Shown here one piece after another: positions 9,045 to 17,421 of a DNA stretch of 59,180 nt (its first letter is position 1; each line of letters opens with the position of its first letter). The position numbers and the translations under genes are program-made. The notes below the pieces were generated by a model. The model had not been told where the DNA came from. It made no database searches and saw nothing but the letters and a program-made list of their open reading frames with translations. Origin of the DNA: Candidatus Aminicenantota bacterium (GTDB lineage: Bacteria; Acidobacteriota; Aminicenantia; UBA2199); the NCBI GenBank assembly GCA_029938635.1, contig JAOZUQ010000010.1, positions 1 to 59,180 on the forward strand, in the 5' to 3' direction.

Positions 9045-10112
9045 ATGGCTAAAGACAGGAAGGAACGGGACGAGCGTTACGAACGGAAATCGAACCGTTT
9101 ATTCGCATGGAGTGATCTTTTGGGATCTGTTTCCAGGGTTTTGTGGATACTTGTCGTTTTGATTCTTGTGGCTGGATTAGGGAAAATGTTTTTGTTTAAA
9201 TCATCTAAAGATATTACCCCTCCACCTCCTATTGAAAAACCTGTTGTAGTTGAAATTAACTGGGCCGGAGTCAACAATGAAGTTCGTGATATTCTGAAGG
9301 CAAGTCGTGAGAGATCGGAAAAACTTGCAGAAAATAAGCTTAGTAATTGGACCGGTGAACTCATGATACGGGTAGATACTGACTTTCTTGAATGGTACTT
9401 CAGTTACTGGACTCAACAGAGTATCGGAATAAAGGGATTGCTTGCCCAGATATGGCATTGGGTGGATAGTGACAGCCCTTCCGCAGTTGAAAAGATAACA
9501 GAAGATGTTCAGCAAGAATTTTCAAACAGGGTCCTCCGCCCTAAAATAGCCCAGATGGAACTGGAGAGGATGATAAATGAGATCATGAATGACTATTCTA
9601 CATTTTTATCCTCGAAGCTGGAAAGTATTCCGGGTAAATATAAGATAAAAAGTGTTGACTGGGACAGGTTCCTGAGAGATATTGCTGTTATTACCAGTAA
9701 TGTCTCCGGAGACAGGGAAATTTCCCTTACCCTTAAAACCCTGGTTGGTGCAGGTGCAGGCGGAGCTCTGGTATTATTCAGGTCCCTGAAGCCTGTATTT
9801 ACAAAGATAGGTTCCAAAATATCAGCAAAATTATCTACTAAAGCTGCTGCCGGGCTGGCAACAAAAACAGGTGGTAAAGTTGCAATGAGGGCCGGTGGAA
9901 AATTTGTAGGAACTCTTATAGCCGTTGGAATCATCATCTGGGATGTATGGGATCATCACAATACAAAAAAGAAAGCTATGCCTGTTTTGAGAAAAAATAT
10001 TGAGGACTATTTCAGTGAATTGAAAATGTCTATATTGTTCGATCCCGAGTATGGAATAATGACAATTATCTACGGGATGGAGAAGAATATAGTTGATTCA
10101 ATAAGTAAGTAA
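9045..10112 (+). CDS. Membrane-anchored protein of unknown function
   Basis: A 355-residue protein I do not recognise, with AGGAGG before the ATG. The N-terminus is very charged (KDRKERDERYERK), followed by one strong membrane helix (about residues 32-52) and a proline-rich linker. The middle is helical and contains DFLEWYFSYWTQQ and many acidic residues. Residues 225-300 are rich in Gly, Ala and Lys (GAGAGGALVLF, KTGGKVAMRAGGKFVG) and end in a second hydrophobic segment before WDVWDHHNTKKK. The glycine-rich stretch could insert in membranes. It lies 17 nt before tldD and may be co-transcribed with it. Confidence 0.55.
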   Translation: MAKDRKERDERYERKSNRLFAWSDLLGSVSRVLWILVVLILVAGLGKMFLFKSSKDITPPPPIEKPVVVEINWAGVNNEVRDILKASRERSEKLAENKLSNWTGELMIRVDTDFLEWYFSYWTQQSIGIKGLLAQIWHWVDSDSPSAVEKITEDVQQEFSNRVLRPKIAQMELERMINEIMNDYSTFLSSKLESIPGKYKIKSVDWDRFLRDIAVITSNVSGDREISLTLKTLVGAGAGGALVLFRSLKPVFTKIGSKISAKLSTKAAAGLATKTGGKVAMRAGGKFVGTLIAVGIIIWDVWDHHNTKKKAMPVLRKNIEDYFSELKMSILFDPEYGIMTIIYGMEKNIVDSISK

Positions 10113-10129
10113 AAATTCATTACTTATAA

Positions 10130-11401
10130 ATGAGGAAAGAGCAAACAGAGATAATTGAAAGCACTCTTTCCAACATCCTCAGGATAAAGCCGGGTAATAT
10201 CAATGAATATTCATTCAGGGAAAGGAACGGATTTATTAAGCGAGAAAGTGGAAAAGAACTTTATATTGAATCCGGGGAATTCAACAGCCGGAACGAGCTG
10301 ATCAAAACTCTTTCTGAAAATTTAAGAAGGAAGTTTTTTGTTCCCGCAGATAAAAGATCGGAGTTTGATACCGGAGCTGTTGCAAAGTGGGGTGATCAAA
10401 TATCCTCTTTCCTTAATAGAATCCCGGGGCTGGAATGGGAAATAATATTTAAGACATTAAAAAAGAGGAAATTTATAAAGAAAGGTGGGAAACCGGACGG
10501 TTCTCCTGATTTCACCCATTTTTCAGTACTGATCAGATTTAAAAAGGGTAATTGGAGTAATTTTATTGAGATCGGAGAGGGAAATACCGATGGCTCCGGT
10601 TTTAATATATCCGGCCTTGTCTCAAGGCTGGATGAGATCATAAGATGCAATTCTGAAGCACGAAAGAGAAAGATTCCTGAAAATCTTCCATTGATCTTAA
10701 GTCCCGGAGAAGGTGGAATAGTTTTTCATGAAATACTTGGACACTCATTAGAAGCTGATCACATTAAGAGAGGTTTGTCCCCTTTCAGTGCATCTGATAT
10801 AGGCAGAAAGGTTGTATCTGAAAATATAACACTTTCCACATTCAGGAAGGGAGACCCCTTCTTTGAGAAAGTGAGCCATGATGATGAAGGTGTACTTCGA
10901 TCTAAGTCGACCCTGATCGAGAGGGGTGTATTGAGACACCTGATCTCAAATTATTCATACTCCCTGGGTCTGGGTATATCCGATCATGGAAGTTCAAGAA
11001 TGGAGGATTTCACAAAGAGGCCACTGCCGAGAATGTTTGCAATTTATCTGGAGAATGGAAAATATTCACAAAATGAATTAATGGGATCAACGGGCAAAGG
11101 GATCTTTGCAAGAGAGTTCGGGGACGGAAAAGTTTTGTTCCATAAAAACCAATTTTATTTTAATATTCCCTCTGCTTATATGATAAAGAACGGAAGGCTG
11201 AGTGAGCCGTTAGGCAGTATTATTGTAAGTGGAAAAATTGATAAAGTGTTTAATTCTGTGGAAATGATTGCAGATGATTTCAGTCTCGACAGAGGAATAA
11301 GTTATTGCTTTAAAGACGGGCAGACCCTGAATGTGAGAGTTGGTCAGCCATCCGTCAAGATAAATAATTTGAATTTTTCGAGAGGGCTAAATGATATCTG
11401 A
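10130..11401 (+). CDS. tldD: TldD-type metallopeptidase
   Basis: A 423-residue TldD/PmbA-family protein carrying the zinc motif HEILGH (H200-H205) in GGIVFHEILGHSLEADH, which is the catalytic subunit signature. TldD and TldE form a heterodimeric peptidase known to process microcin and RiPP precursors and to cleave unfolded peptides. The block SHDDEGVLRSKSTLIERGVLRHLISN is the usual conserved C-terminal region. It overlaps the TldE-like gene by 11 nt. No RiPP precursor or modification gene is visible nearby, so a general peptide-processing role is possible. Confidence 0.88.
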   Translation: MRKEQTEIIESTLSNILRIKPGNINEYSFRERNGFIKRESGKELYIESGEFNSRNELIKTLSENLRRKFFVPADKRSEFDTGAVAKWGDQISSFLNRIPGLEWEIIFKTLKKRKFIKKGGKPDGSPDFTHFSVLIRFKKGNWSNFIEIGEGNTDGSGFNISGLVSRLDEIIRCNSEARKRKIPENLPLILSPGEGGIVFHEILGHSLEADHIKRGLSPFSASDIGRKVVSENITLSTFRKGDPFFEKVSHDDEGVLRSKSTLIERGVLRHLISNYSYSLGLGISDHGSSRMEDFTKRPLPRMFAIYLENGKYSQNELMGSTGKGIFAREFGDGKVLFHKNQFYFNIPSAYMIKNGRLSEPLGSIIVSGKIDKVFNSVEMIADDFSLDRGISYCFKDGQTLNVRVGQPSVKINNLNFSRGLNDI

Positions 11402-12677
11402 TATTGTTGCGGAAGGGATCAACAGGGGATTCTCCTCGGTAGAGGTTTCCAGAGAGAGGAGTTTCATTAGTGAATATCTCCGGAACGGGGGAAATATAAC
11501 AGGGCATCTTTCGAAATTACAAAAAGTTCATTGCCGGGCAATGTATGATTATGGTGACCCGGTAACTTTCATGTTATCGGGCTCGGATAAAAGATCAGTT
11601 AATAATGCATTCAGATTGATCTCAGGATCATTCCCTTCATCAGGGGGAAAAAACTTCAGAAAACTGATACCGCGAAAAGCGGATAAAGTAAAAATTGAGA
11701 TATATGATCCCTCTTTTGATGATATTGGGACTGAGGATTTTACAGAGTTATCGGAGAAATTAGATGAGACAATATTGAATTTTCCGGGATTGAAGATCCG
11801 AAATGCAGTATTCACAAAAATGAACAGGAAATTCCATCTCATTAATTCCAGGGGATTCAATGCAAAGTATCGAAAAACAATTTTCACTGTTTCTCTGAAT
11901 TTATCGCTGAATAAAGGGTCGATCGATCTTAGTGATAACAGAATATTTTTTAAAGATCTCGAACCGTTCAAACTTGTATCAAGGGGATATACTCTTCTTG
12001 ATTCTCTCACCGATATTCCACCGGTGCTAAGCCGTTTTAATGATCTTGTTTTTTCACCTGAATCTTCATCTGTAATGTTGAAGGTTTTCTCTAAGTTTTT
12101 CCTGCCTGCGAGTAGAGAAATAGCAGGAAAATTTAATTACCCGTCAGTATTGAATATTTCAGATGATCCGCTTATGGATTTCGGGGCAGGGTCTGTCCCT
12201 TTTGATGATGAGGGTGTTCAAAAAGGGGTAAGCAATATAATTAAAAAAGGGGTTTTTGAGTCATCTCTGACCGATCTCAGGACTTCGCTTGAATATGGGA
12301 TGAAATCAACCGGAAACGGTTTCCGACGGGGTGGTGATCAGGTTTCACCTGGTTTTACAAATTTGTATATAAAACCTTCTGTTGTCAGTGTGAACGGAAT
12401 CCTCAGGGATATATCCGAAGCAATACTCATTTCACTGATAAAACTGATCTCAACCGAGAATGGGAACTATTTATTCTCTGCATACGGATACAGATATCAG
12501 AACGGTGAGAGGGGAGAGGCTGTCCATTTTTTTATAAGTACAACTTTTCAGGATTTTCTTCTCAACATTGAAATGATCTCAAAAGAGATCAAATTCTTCT
12601 ATTCCGGATTTAATACGGGATCACCTTATCTTCTGCTAAAAAGTAAGAAGACCGGTGATAAAATGGTCAGGATCTGA
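11391..12677 (+). CDS. TldE/PmbA-type subunit lacking the zinc motif
   Basis: A 428-residue TldD/PmbA-family protein without HExxxH, as expected for the non-catalytic TldE partner. Conserved parts are DPLMDFGAGSVPFDDEGVQK, GVFESSLTDLRTSLEYG and the GNGFRRGGDQVSPGFTNLYI block. It starts inside the end of tldD, so the two subunits are probably made in equal amounts. Convergent with the following FabK-like gene at a distance of 3 nt, with no terminator in between. Confidence 0.85.
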   Translation: MISDIVAEGINRGFSSVEVSRERSFISEYLRNGGNITGHLSKLQKVHCRAMYDYGDPVTFMLSGSDKRSVNNAFRLISGSFPSSGGKNFRKLIPRKADKVKIEIYDPSFDDIGTEDFTELSEKLDETILNFPGLKIRNAVFTKMNRKFHLINSRGFNAKYRKTIFTVSLNLSLNKGSIDLSDNRIFFKDLEPFKLVSRGYTLLDSLTDIPPVLSRFNDLVFSPESSSVMLKVFSKFFLPASREIAGKFNYPSVLNISDDPLMDFGAGSVPFDDEGVQKGVSNIIKKGVFESSLTDLRTSLEYGMKSTGNGFRRGGDQVSPGFTNLYIKPSVVSVNGILRDISEAILISLIKLISTENGNYLFSAYGYRYQNGERGEAVHFFISTTFQDFLLNIEMISKEIKFFYSGFNTGSPYLLLKSKKTGDKMVRI

Positions 12678-12680
12678 TTG

Positions 12681-13697
12681 TTATTCGAATAGCTTTCCGG
12701 TCATTGAAAATTCAAGCTCTGCATCGTCAACAAGATCGGAGATTATATCTTTAACACTTTTTACTTCATCCACCAGCCCGACGCTCTGGCCGGCCATAAG
12801 TGATCCTGCAACGATATCACCATCAAGAACCGCTTTGCGTAATGCACCCATCCAATATCCCTCAACTTCATACTGAGCGTCAATTCGGGATATTTTATTC
12901 TGTTTTAGTTTTTCGAGGAGTTCAAGCTGGAGTTTGCCGAAGTTATCCATTCCCTGATTTTTCAAAGCTCTAACAGCAACAACAGGCAGGGCTGAATCAT
13001 ATTGTGGGGTCGACATTGCTTCACGGGATCTTGCCTTCATATATTTTTCTTTAAAGATCGGGTGAGCCGGGCTCTCTTCGGACATTGCAAAAATAGTTCC
13101 CATTTGAACACCTGAGGCTCCCATCATAAAAAGGTGGCTCATCATTTTTCCTGTAGCAATTCCTCCTGCAACAAAAATGGGAATATCCGGGAATTTGAAA
13201 AGGACCTGCTGTATAAGTACTATGGTTGAGACATGCCCGATATGACCTCCGGCCTCTGAACCTTCGAGTATCAGGGCATCGGTGCCGTAATCTATCATCC
13301 TCTGGGCAATTGATTCGGTAGAGGCAAAACATGTGACCTTTGATCCTGAATCTTTTGCCATCTTTATTTCACTTTTCCGGGGGAAACTTCCGGCAAAAAC
13401 AATATGGTCTACACCCAGATCTGAACAGGTTTTAAGGTGATCCATATAGTTGGGAGCGATGGTTATCAGGTTGGCTGCAAAGTTGGCTTTTTTATCCTTC
13501 AATTTTTTTAACTCATCCTGGAAAAGGTCTGTCGGCATATTCCCGGCTGCGACAACTCCGAAACCGCCTGCATCACTGACAGCTTTGACAAGTTTATAGT
13601 CACTGATCCATGTCATTGCGCCTGATATAACAGGGTATTTTACGCCGAGGAATTCCTGCCCCTGCTTCCAGTATTTAGTCGAGGATAATGTTTTCAT
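12681..13697 (-). CDS. FabK-like enoyl-ACP reductase II or nitronate monooxygenase family flavoprotein
   Basis: A 338-residue FMN-dependent TIM-barrel protein. The N-terminal GAMTWISDYKLVKAVSDAGGFGVVAAGNM and the flavin block LILEGSEAGGHIGHVSTIVL resemble FabK more than classical nitronate monooxygenases, and VAGGIATGKMMSHLFMMGASGVQMGT binds the FMN phosphate. FabK reduces enoyl-ACP in fatty-acid synthesis, but close relatives oxidise nitronates, so the substrate is open. Its promoter (13704-13732) puts the -10 box 6 nt before the ATG. Confidence 0.8.
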   Translation of the reverse strand: MKTLSSTKYWKQGQEFLGVKYPVISGAMTWISDYKLVKAVSDAGGFGVVAAGNMPTDLFQDELKKLKDKKANFAANLITIAPNYMDHLKTCSDLGVDHIVFAGSFPRKSEIKMAKDSGSKVTCFASTESIAQRMIDYGTDALILEGSEAGGHIGHVSTIVLIQQVLFKFPDIPIFVAGGIATGKMMSHLFMMGASGVQMGTIFAMSEESPAHPIFKEKYMKARSREAMSTPQYDSALPVVAVRALKNQGMDNFGKLQLELLEKLKQNKISRIDAQYEVEGYWMGALRKAVLDGDIVAGSLMAGQSVGLVDEVKSVKDIISDLVDDAELEFSMTGKLFE

Positions 13698-13703
13698 CCC
13701 CTA

Positions 13704-13732
13704 ATTTTAACAAATCAGGTCACATTAAGCAA
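13704..13732 (-). promoter_or_regulatory. Promoter of the FabK-like gene
   Basis: On the minus strand TTGCTT (13732-13727) and TAAAAT (13709-13704) are 17 nt apart. The -10 ends 6 nt before the ATG, leaving only TAGGGG, so the transcript would start at or next to the AUG. Confidence 0.6.
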
Positions 13733-13777
13733 AGTGTTGCAGTTTGATTATTGTAGAAGTGTGTGATAAAAATTCTT

Positions 13778-14683
13778 ATGGCAAAAAAATCGATCCTCCC
13801 GTTATTGTTAATAATTACAATTATATTTCCTCTGTTATCTTTCTCCTCAGATGTGGAATTTCCATTGGTTCAGTCTTTTTCATACTTTCCTTATGTTAAA
13901 AATAATATGCTTGTCAATGGCGACAGTGACTTTGTTATTGATGTGGGATATTCCAATGTTTATATGTTCAACTATGATAAAGATGTTGTTAATGATTTCG
14001 AATTGGCATCTGCTACTATTGTTTACCGGAAATCTATTTTGAGGAATCTGAATGTGGAATTCTATCTAAGGACAGGGGTGATCTATGGCGGTGTCATGGA
14101 TAAACTTATCGTTGATTTTCATAAACTGATTGGGAATGGTGAAGATGGACGGGATGAATATCCCAGGAACACAGTGAATTATCAGAACAAAGATATTTTT
14201 ACATACAACAAATCAATGGTTTTCACCGGCCCATTCATTGCCGGTATTCTGACAAATCTTTATGACGGGAAAGATGTAGATATAAATTTCCGTGCTTCAT
14301 TGGGAATCCCTCTTCAGGAGAAGGCCGGGATCAGCACCGGGAAACCTTTTCTGTCTACCGGGTTCATCTTCTTGTACAGAAAGAATAAACTTGCAATTAA
14401 CATGTCCATATACGGATCATTCTTCAAGATTCCTGATTGGTATGATCCCGGAGAGGTCAGGAGCAGAATGTTCTTTTTTAATCTTCACGGTGCATATAAA
14501 AAAATATTCGGTGGTTTTCTTTTCCGGTCAACTCCATTCCGGAATGGAGATCTTTCAAACCCTGCCTATCAGGTCTATTTTGGTTACAGGATAACCGATT
14601 CTATCAGCATATCAATGTATGAAGAGATTCCGCCAATGGATACTGTCACCGATGTTACTTTCAGATTGATGTTTGAATTCTGA
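13778..14683 (+). CDS. DUF3187 family protein, probable outer-membrane beta-barrel
   Basis: A 301-residue protein with a signal peptide (KKSILPLLLIITIIFPLLSF). The family signature GGVMDKLIVDFHKLIGNGEDGRDEYPRN is clear in shortened form GGVMDKLIVDFHK...GRDEYPRN, and later strands alternate hydrophobic and polar residues and end in FRLMFEF, the aromatic terminus of outer-membrane barrels. Function is unknown. A GTG at 13763 could also be the start; I prefer the ATG because GATAAAAA just upstream looks like a -10 box. Confidence 0.7.
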   Translation: MAKKSILPLLLIITIIFPLLSFSSDVEFPLVQSFSYFPYVKNNMLVNGDSDFVIDVGYSNVYMFNYDKDVVNDFELASATIVYRKSILRNLNVEFYLRTGVIYGGVMDKLIVDFHKLIGNGEDGRDEYPRNTVNYQNKDIFTYNKSMVFTGPFIAGILTNLYDGKDVDINFRASLGIPLQEKAGISTGKPFLSTGFIFLYRKNKLAINMSIYGSFFKIPDWYDPGEVRSRMFFFNLHGAYKKIFGGFLFRSTPFRNGDLSNPAYQVYFGYRITDSISISMYEEIPPMDTVTDVTFRLMFEF

Positions 14684-14701
14684 GTGGAGTGAACTTCTGA
14701 T

Positions 14702-14801
14702 CCCCCTCACCCCCAACCCCTCTCCCATAGAGAGAGGGGAGAAAGCAATAGAGGATCTGGAATCTGTGTCTCTCTCCCTTTGGGAGAGACGGAAGTGAGG
14801 G
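14702..14801. repeat. REP-like palindromic element
   Basis: CCCTCAC (14704-14710) and GTGAGGG (14795-14801) bracket two hairpins: CCCCTCTC/GAGAGGGG (14717-14724 and 14732-14739) and TCTCTCCC/GGGAGAGA (14771-14778 and 14782-14789). This C-rich layout recalls the intergenic REP/BIME-type repeats of many bacterial genomes. It lies between two convergent genes, where it may also stop transcription. Confidence 0.7.
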
Positions 14802-14868
14802 AATATCTTTCAGGAAAATTTCTTAATCCCGATTCACCTGATAAAGTTATACTGGGTCCCTGATAGTT

Positions 14869-16086
14869 CTAAAATGAGTTGAACCATAGAATTGTAGCTT
14901 TGATCCAGGGTACTATTGCCGTTTCATGATCTTTCCTTTTTAGGGGATAATATTCAACACTGCCTGATCCTGCCTGCTGAAATGAGGAATATGCTGATTC
15001 GGAATTGAAAGATGGAACGACTTCATCCCATGTGCCGTGATAGAGCCTTGTAGGTATCTGAGGGGCCCAGTTTTTGTAAAGGTCATTCTCTGAAAAAGCA
15101 GCTTTAAGCTGGTCCTCATTCTGGCCTCTGAAGTTTGTCAGGAATTGCTCGGTGAACAAACTCAAAGTTTTTGAAGTAAGCATATCATTGATCTGCCCCT
15201 GGGTAAGGTCACCATTAAGTATACCACCGGAAATATGGCCGTTATAAGGTTCCCGGAATATTGCAGACATGTCTCTTCCCCATCCGTAATATTCATTATA
15301 TGCTGTGATAAGAAATGCAATATATGCGGGCGATATAATATTATTATTGTCAACCATTCTTTTTATTGTCTCTGAGAGATGATAAGCTCCTGCCCCAAGC
15401 GAAGATGCAACCATAGAAAATTCGCCGGAATGGTTTTGCCGGATCTCCCGCTGAACTGCCATTGCAGAATATCCTCCCTCTGAGTATCCCGTGATGAAAT
15501 ATCGGCCGTCCAGTTCTTTACCAAGCTTTGCAGCTAATTCTTTAACTGCTCGAAGCATATCAATAGAAGCTGCTGCAGTGGGATAATAGAGGTGATAGGG
15601 ATGGAGTTTATCTGTGGAATCGCCATAACCTATAAGGTCAGGAGCAGTACATATAAAGCCTGTAGATCCGAATGCGATATTTAATGCTGTCTCTGCTTCC
15701 ATAACGAGGGTGCCTTTATAATTAGAAGGGGCACGACTGTCCCTGAAAATGGTTCCGTGGTGATAACTGAGGACGGGCATCGCTTCATTTGTTTCAGGGA
15801 TAGTTACAGCTCCGGAGGCAATGATCTCTTCTCCTTTATATTTAGTTCTATATGTGATCTCATAAACTTTGACCGGGTGGACAAGAAGCTGCTGGATATT
15901 ATTATCATTAAAATCAGCATAGTTCAGATCATTTATGATCTGGTTTATCAGATCAACAGTTACAGTTACAGGTGTCAGAGTTCTGTAGGATTTAAGAACT
16001 GACTGTTCTTCTGTTTCATCGACTGCACAACCTGTTAATAGAAATAGTAAAACTAAAATAATCATCTTTGTTATTTTAATATGCAT
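14869..16086 (-). CDS. Lipoprotein alpha/beta-hydrolase (secretory lipase/esterase type)
   Basis: A 405-residue serine hydrolase exported as a lipoprotein: the lipobox LTGC is at residues 17-20. The nucleophile elbow is GYSEGGYS, the catalytic acid is probably Asp in YHGTWDEVVP, and the base is His in KRKDHETA. HHGT at the oxyanion region and a PDLIGYGDS block match large secreted esterases related to fungal secretory lipases. The substrate is unknown. It is the last gene of a four-gene operon and its ATG follows the amrS stop codon directly. Confidence 0.82.
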   Translation of the reverse strand: MHIKITKMIILVLLFLLTGCAVDETEEQSVLKSYRTLTPVTVTVDLINQIINDLNYADFNDNNIQQLLVHPVKVYEITYRTKYKGEEIIASGAVTIPETNEAMPVLSYHHGTIFRDSRAPSNYKGTLVMEAETALNIAFGSTGFICTAPDLIGYGDSTDKLHPYHLYYPTAAASIDMLRAVKELAAKLGKELDGRYFITGYSEGGYSAMAVQREIRQNHSGEFSMVASSLGAGAYHLSETIKRMVDNNNIISPAYIAFLITAYNEYYGWGRDMSAIFREPYNGHISGGILNGDLTQGQINDMLTSKTLSLFTEQFLTNFRGQNEDQLKAAFSENDLYKNWAPQIPTRLYHGTWDEVVPSFNSESAYSSFQQAGSGSVEYYPLKRKDHETAIVPWIKATILWFNSF

Positions 16087-17094
16087 TTAATTCCATACTC
16101 CCGGTATTTCTTCAGAACAATTTTCACATTTTCCATGGGCGAGGCCAATTTCTTTAATATGATATCCTCTCCGGTTTATAAGTGTTTCTCCGCATTCATG
16201 ACACCTTGTGTCTCCCCACTTTCCTGAATCAAAATTTCCACCATACACATATTTTATCCCGTTCTCCTCAGCATTGTTAAGTACATTTTCGATTAATCCC
16301 GTATCAGTCGGTTCTTTGTCACCGACTTGATAATGAGGGAAGAATCTTGACACATGCCAGGGAATCTCATAATTGGTTTCAGCTATAAATGATACCAGCA
16401 TTTCTATCTCTTTCTCTGAAGTGTTAAGTTCCGGGATCAGAAGAGTGGTTAACTCCAGCCAGCAATCTGAATAGTTCAGTTTTTTGATAGTTTCAATTAC
16501 CGGTGCCAGCCTTCCTCCACATTGTTCGGAATAAAATTTTTCAGAAAAAGATTTCAGATCAATATTGGCTCCATCCATAAGGGGAATGATTTTATCAAGA
16601 GCCTGTTCAGATATGAATCCGTTGCTGACCATTACATTCTTCAGCCCTGCGTTTTTAGCTGCTATTGCTGTTTCGTACATTAGCTCAAAATAAACAGTTG
16701 GTTCAGTATAAGTATATGAGACCGAAGAAGCTCCTGCCCTGATAGCTGCCTGGACGATTTCCTCCGGATCAATATTCTCTCCCGACAATTCTGATTCTTT
16801 TTTGACAATTGAGAGTGTATGGTTCTGGCAGAACCGGCATTTAAAGTTACATCCCATTGCTGCAATTGAAAGGGATTCAGATCCGGGAAGAAAATGATAA
16901 AGCGGTTTTTTCTCGATAGGATCTGAATGGATTGCTGCTAATTTATCCGAATTAAGAGAAAAGAGCTTTCCGCCTGAGTTTTTTCTTACACCGCATTTGC
17001 CGGTTTGTTCTTTTTTAAGAACACAGAAATGGGGACATAGTGTACACTTTACTATTCCCTCTCCAAATGGTTCACTGAACATCCCAGGGATCAT
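16087..17094 (-). CDS. amrS: AmmeMemoRadiSam-type radical SAM protein AmrS
   Basis: A 335-residue radical SAM enzyme related to pyruvate formate-lyase activating enzymes. The 4Fe-4S cluster motif is C82-x3-C86-x2-C89 in MGCNFKCRFCQNH. Extra cysteines near the N-terminus (C17, C20, C24, C34) and C-terminus (CHECG, CENC) fit the AmrS subfamily. Family members usually go with AMMECR1 and Memo proteins, which are not seen here. The reaction is unknown. It sits 6 nt from the thioredoxin gene and abuts the esterase gene, so one transcript is likely. Confidence 0.88.
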   Translation of the reverse strand: MIPGMFSEPFGEGIVKCTLCPHFCVLKKEQTGKCGVRKNSGGKLFSLNSDKLAAIHSDPIEKKPLYHFLPGSESLSIAAMGCNFKCRFCQNHTLSIVKKESELSGENIDPEEIVQAAIRAGASSVSYTYTEPTVYFELMYETAIAAKNAGLKNVMVSNGFISEQALDKIIPLMDGANIDLKSFSEKFYSEQCGGRLAPVIETIKKLNYSDCWLELTTLLIPELNTSEKEIEMLVSFIAETNYEIPWHVSRFFPHYQVGDKEPTDTGLIENVLNNAEENGIKYVYGGNFDSGKWGDTRCHECGETLINRRGYHIKEIGLAHGKCENCSEEIPGVWN

Positions 17095-17100
17095 AATTGT

Positions 17101-17421
17101 TCAGATTACCTCTTTGAGTTTCTCCTCAATAAGTGCCGGAGGTACGGAACCTGTTATCTGTGTTCTTACACTCCCGTTTTTGATAAACAGGAGAGTTGGC
17201 AATCCTCTCACAAAGTATTTAGAAGATATCATTGGACTCTCATCAACGTTGACTTTCAAAATTTTCACGGACTCACTATATTCCGCAGCAATTTTTTCCA
17301 GGCCCGGTTCGATCTGTTTGCAGGGCATACAGGTCGGCGACCAGAAATCGACGATATATGTGCCCGGTTCATCGATAAATTCACTAAAATTAAGGTCATT
17401 TACTGGAACTAATTGACTCAT
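17101..17421 (-). CDS. Thioredoxin with a CMPC active site
   Basis: A 106-residue thioredoxin fold protein. The redox motif is C31-Met-Pro-C34 in FWSPTCMPCK instead of the usual CGPC, which should shift the redox potential. The cis-proline region RGLPTLLFIKNG is intact. It lacks a signal peptide and is probably cytoplasmic. The gene abuts glgA, so it is translated from the same message; a functional link to glycogen synthesis or to the radical SAM enzyme is only suggested by position. Confidence 0.92.
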   Translation of the reverse strand: MSQLVPVNDLNFSEFIDEPGTYIVDFWSPTCMPCKQIEPGLEKIAAEYSESVKILKVNVDESPMISSKYFVRGLPTLLFIKNGSVRTQITGSVPPALIEEKLKEVI

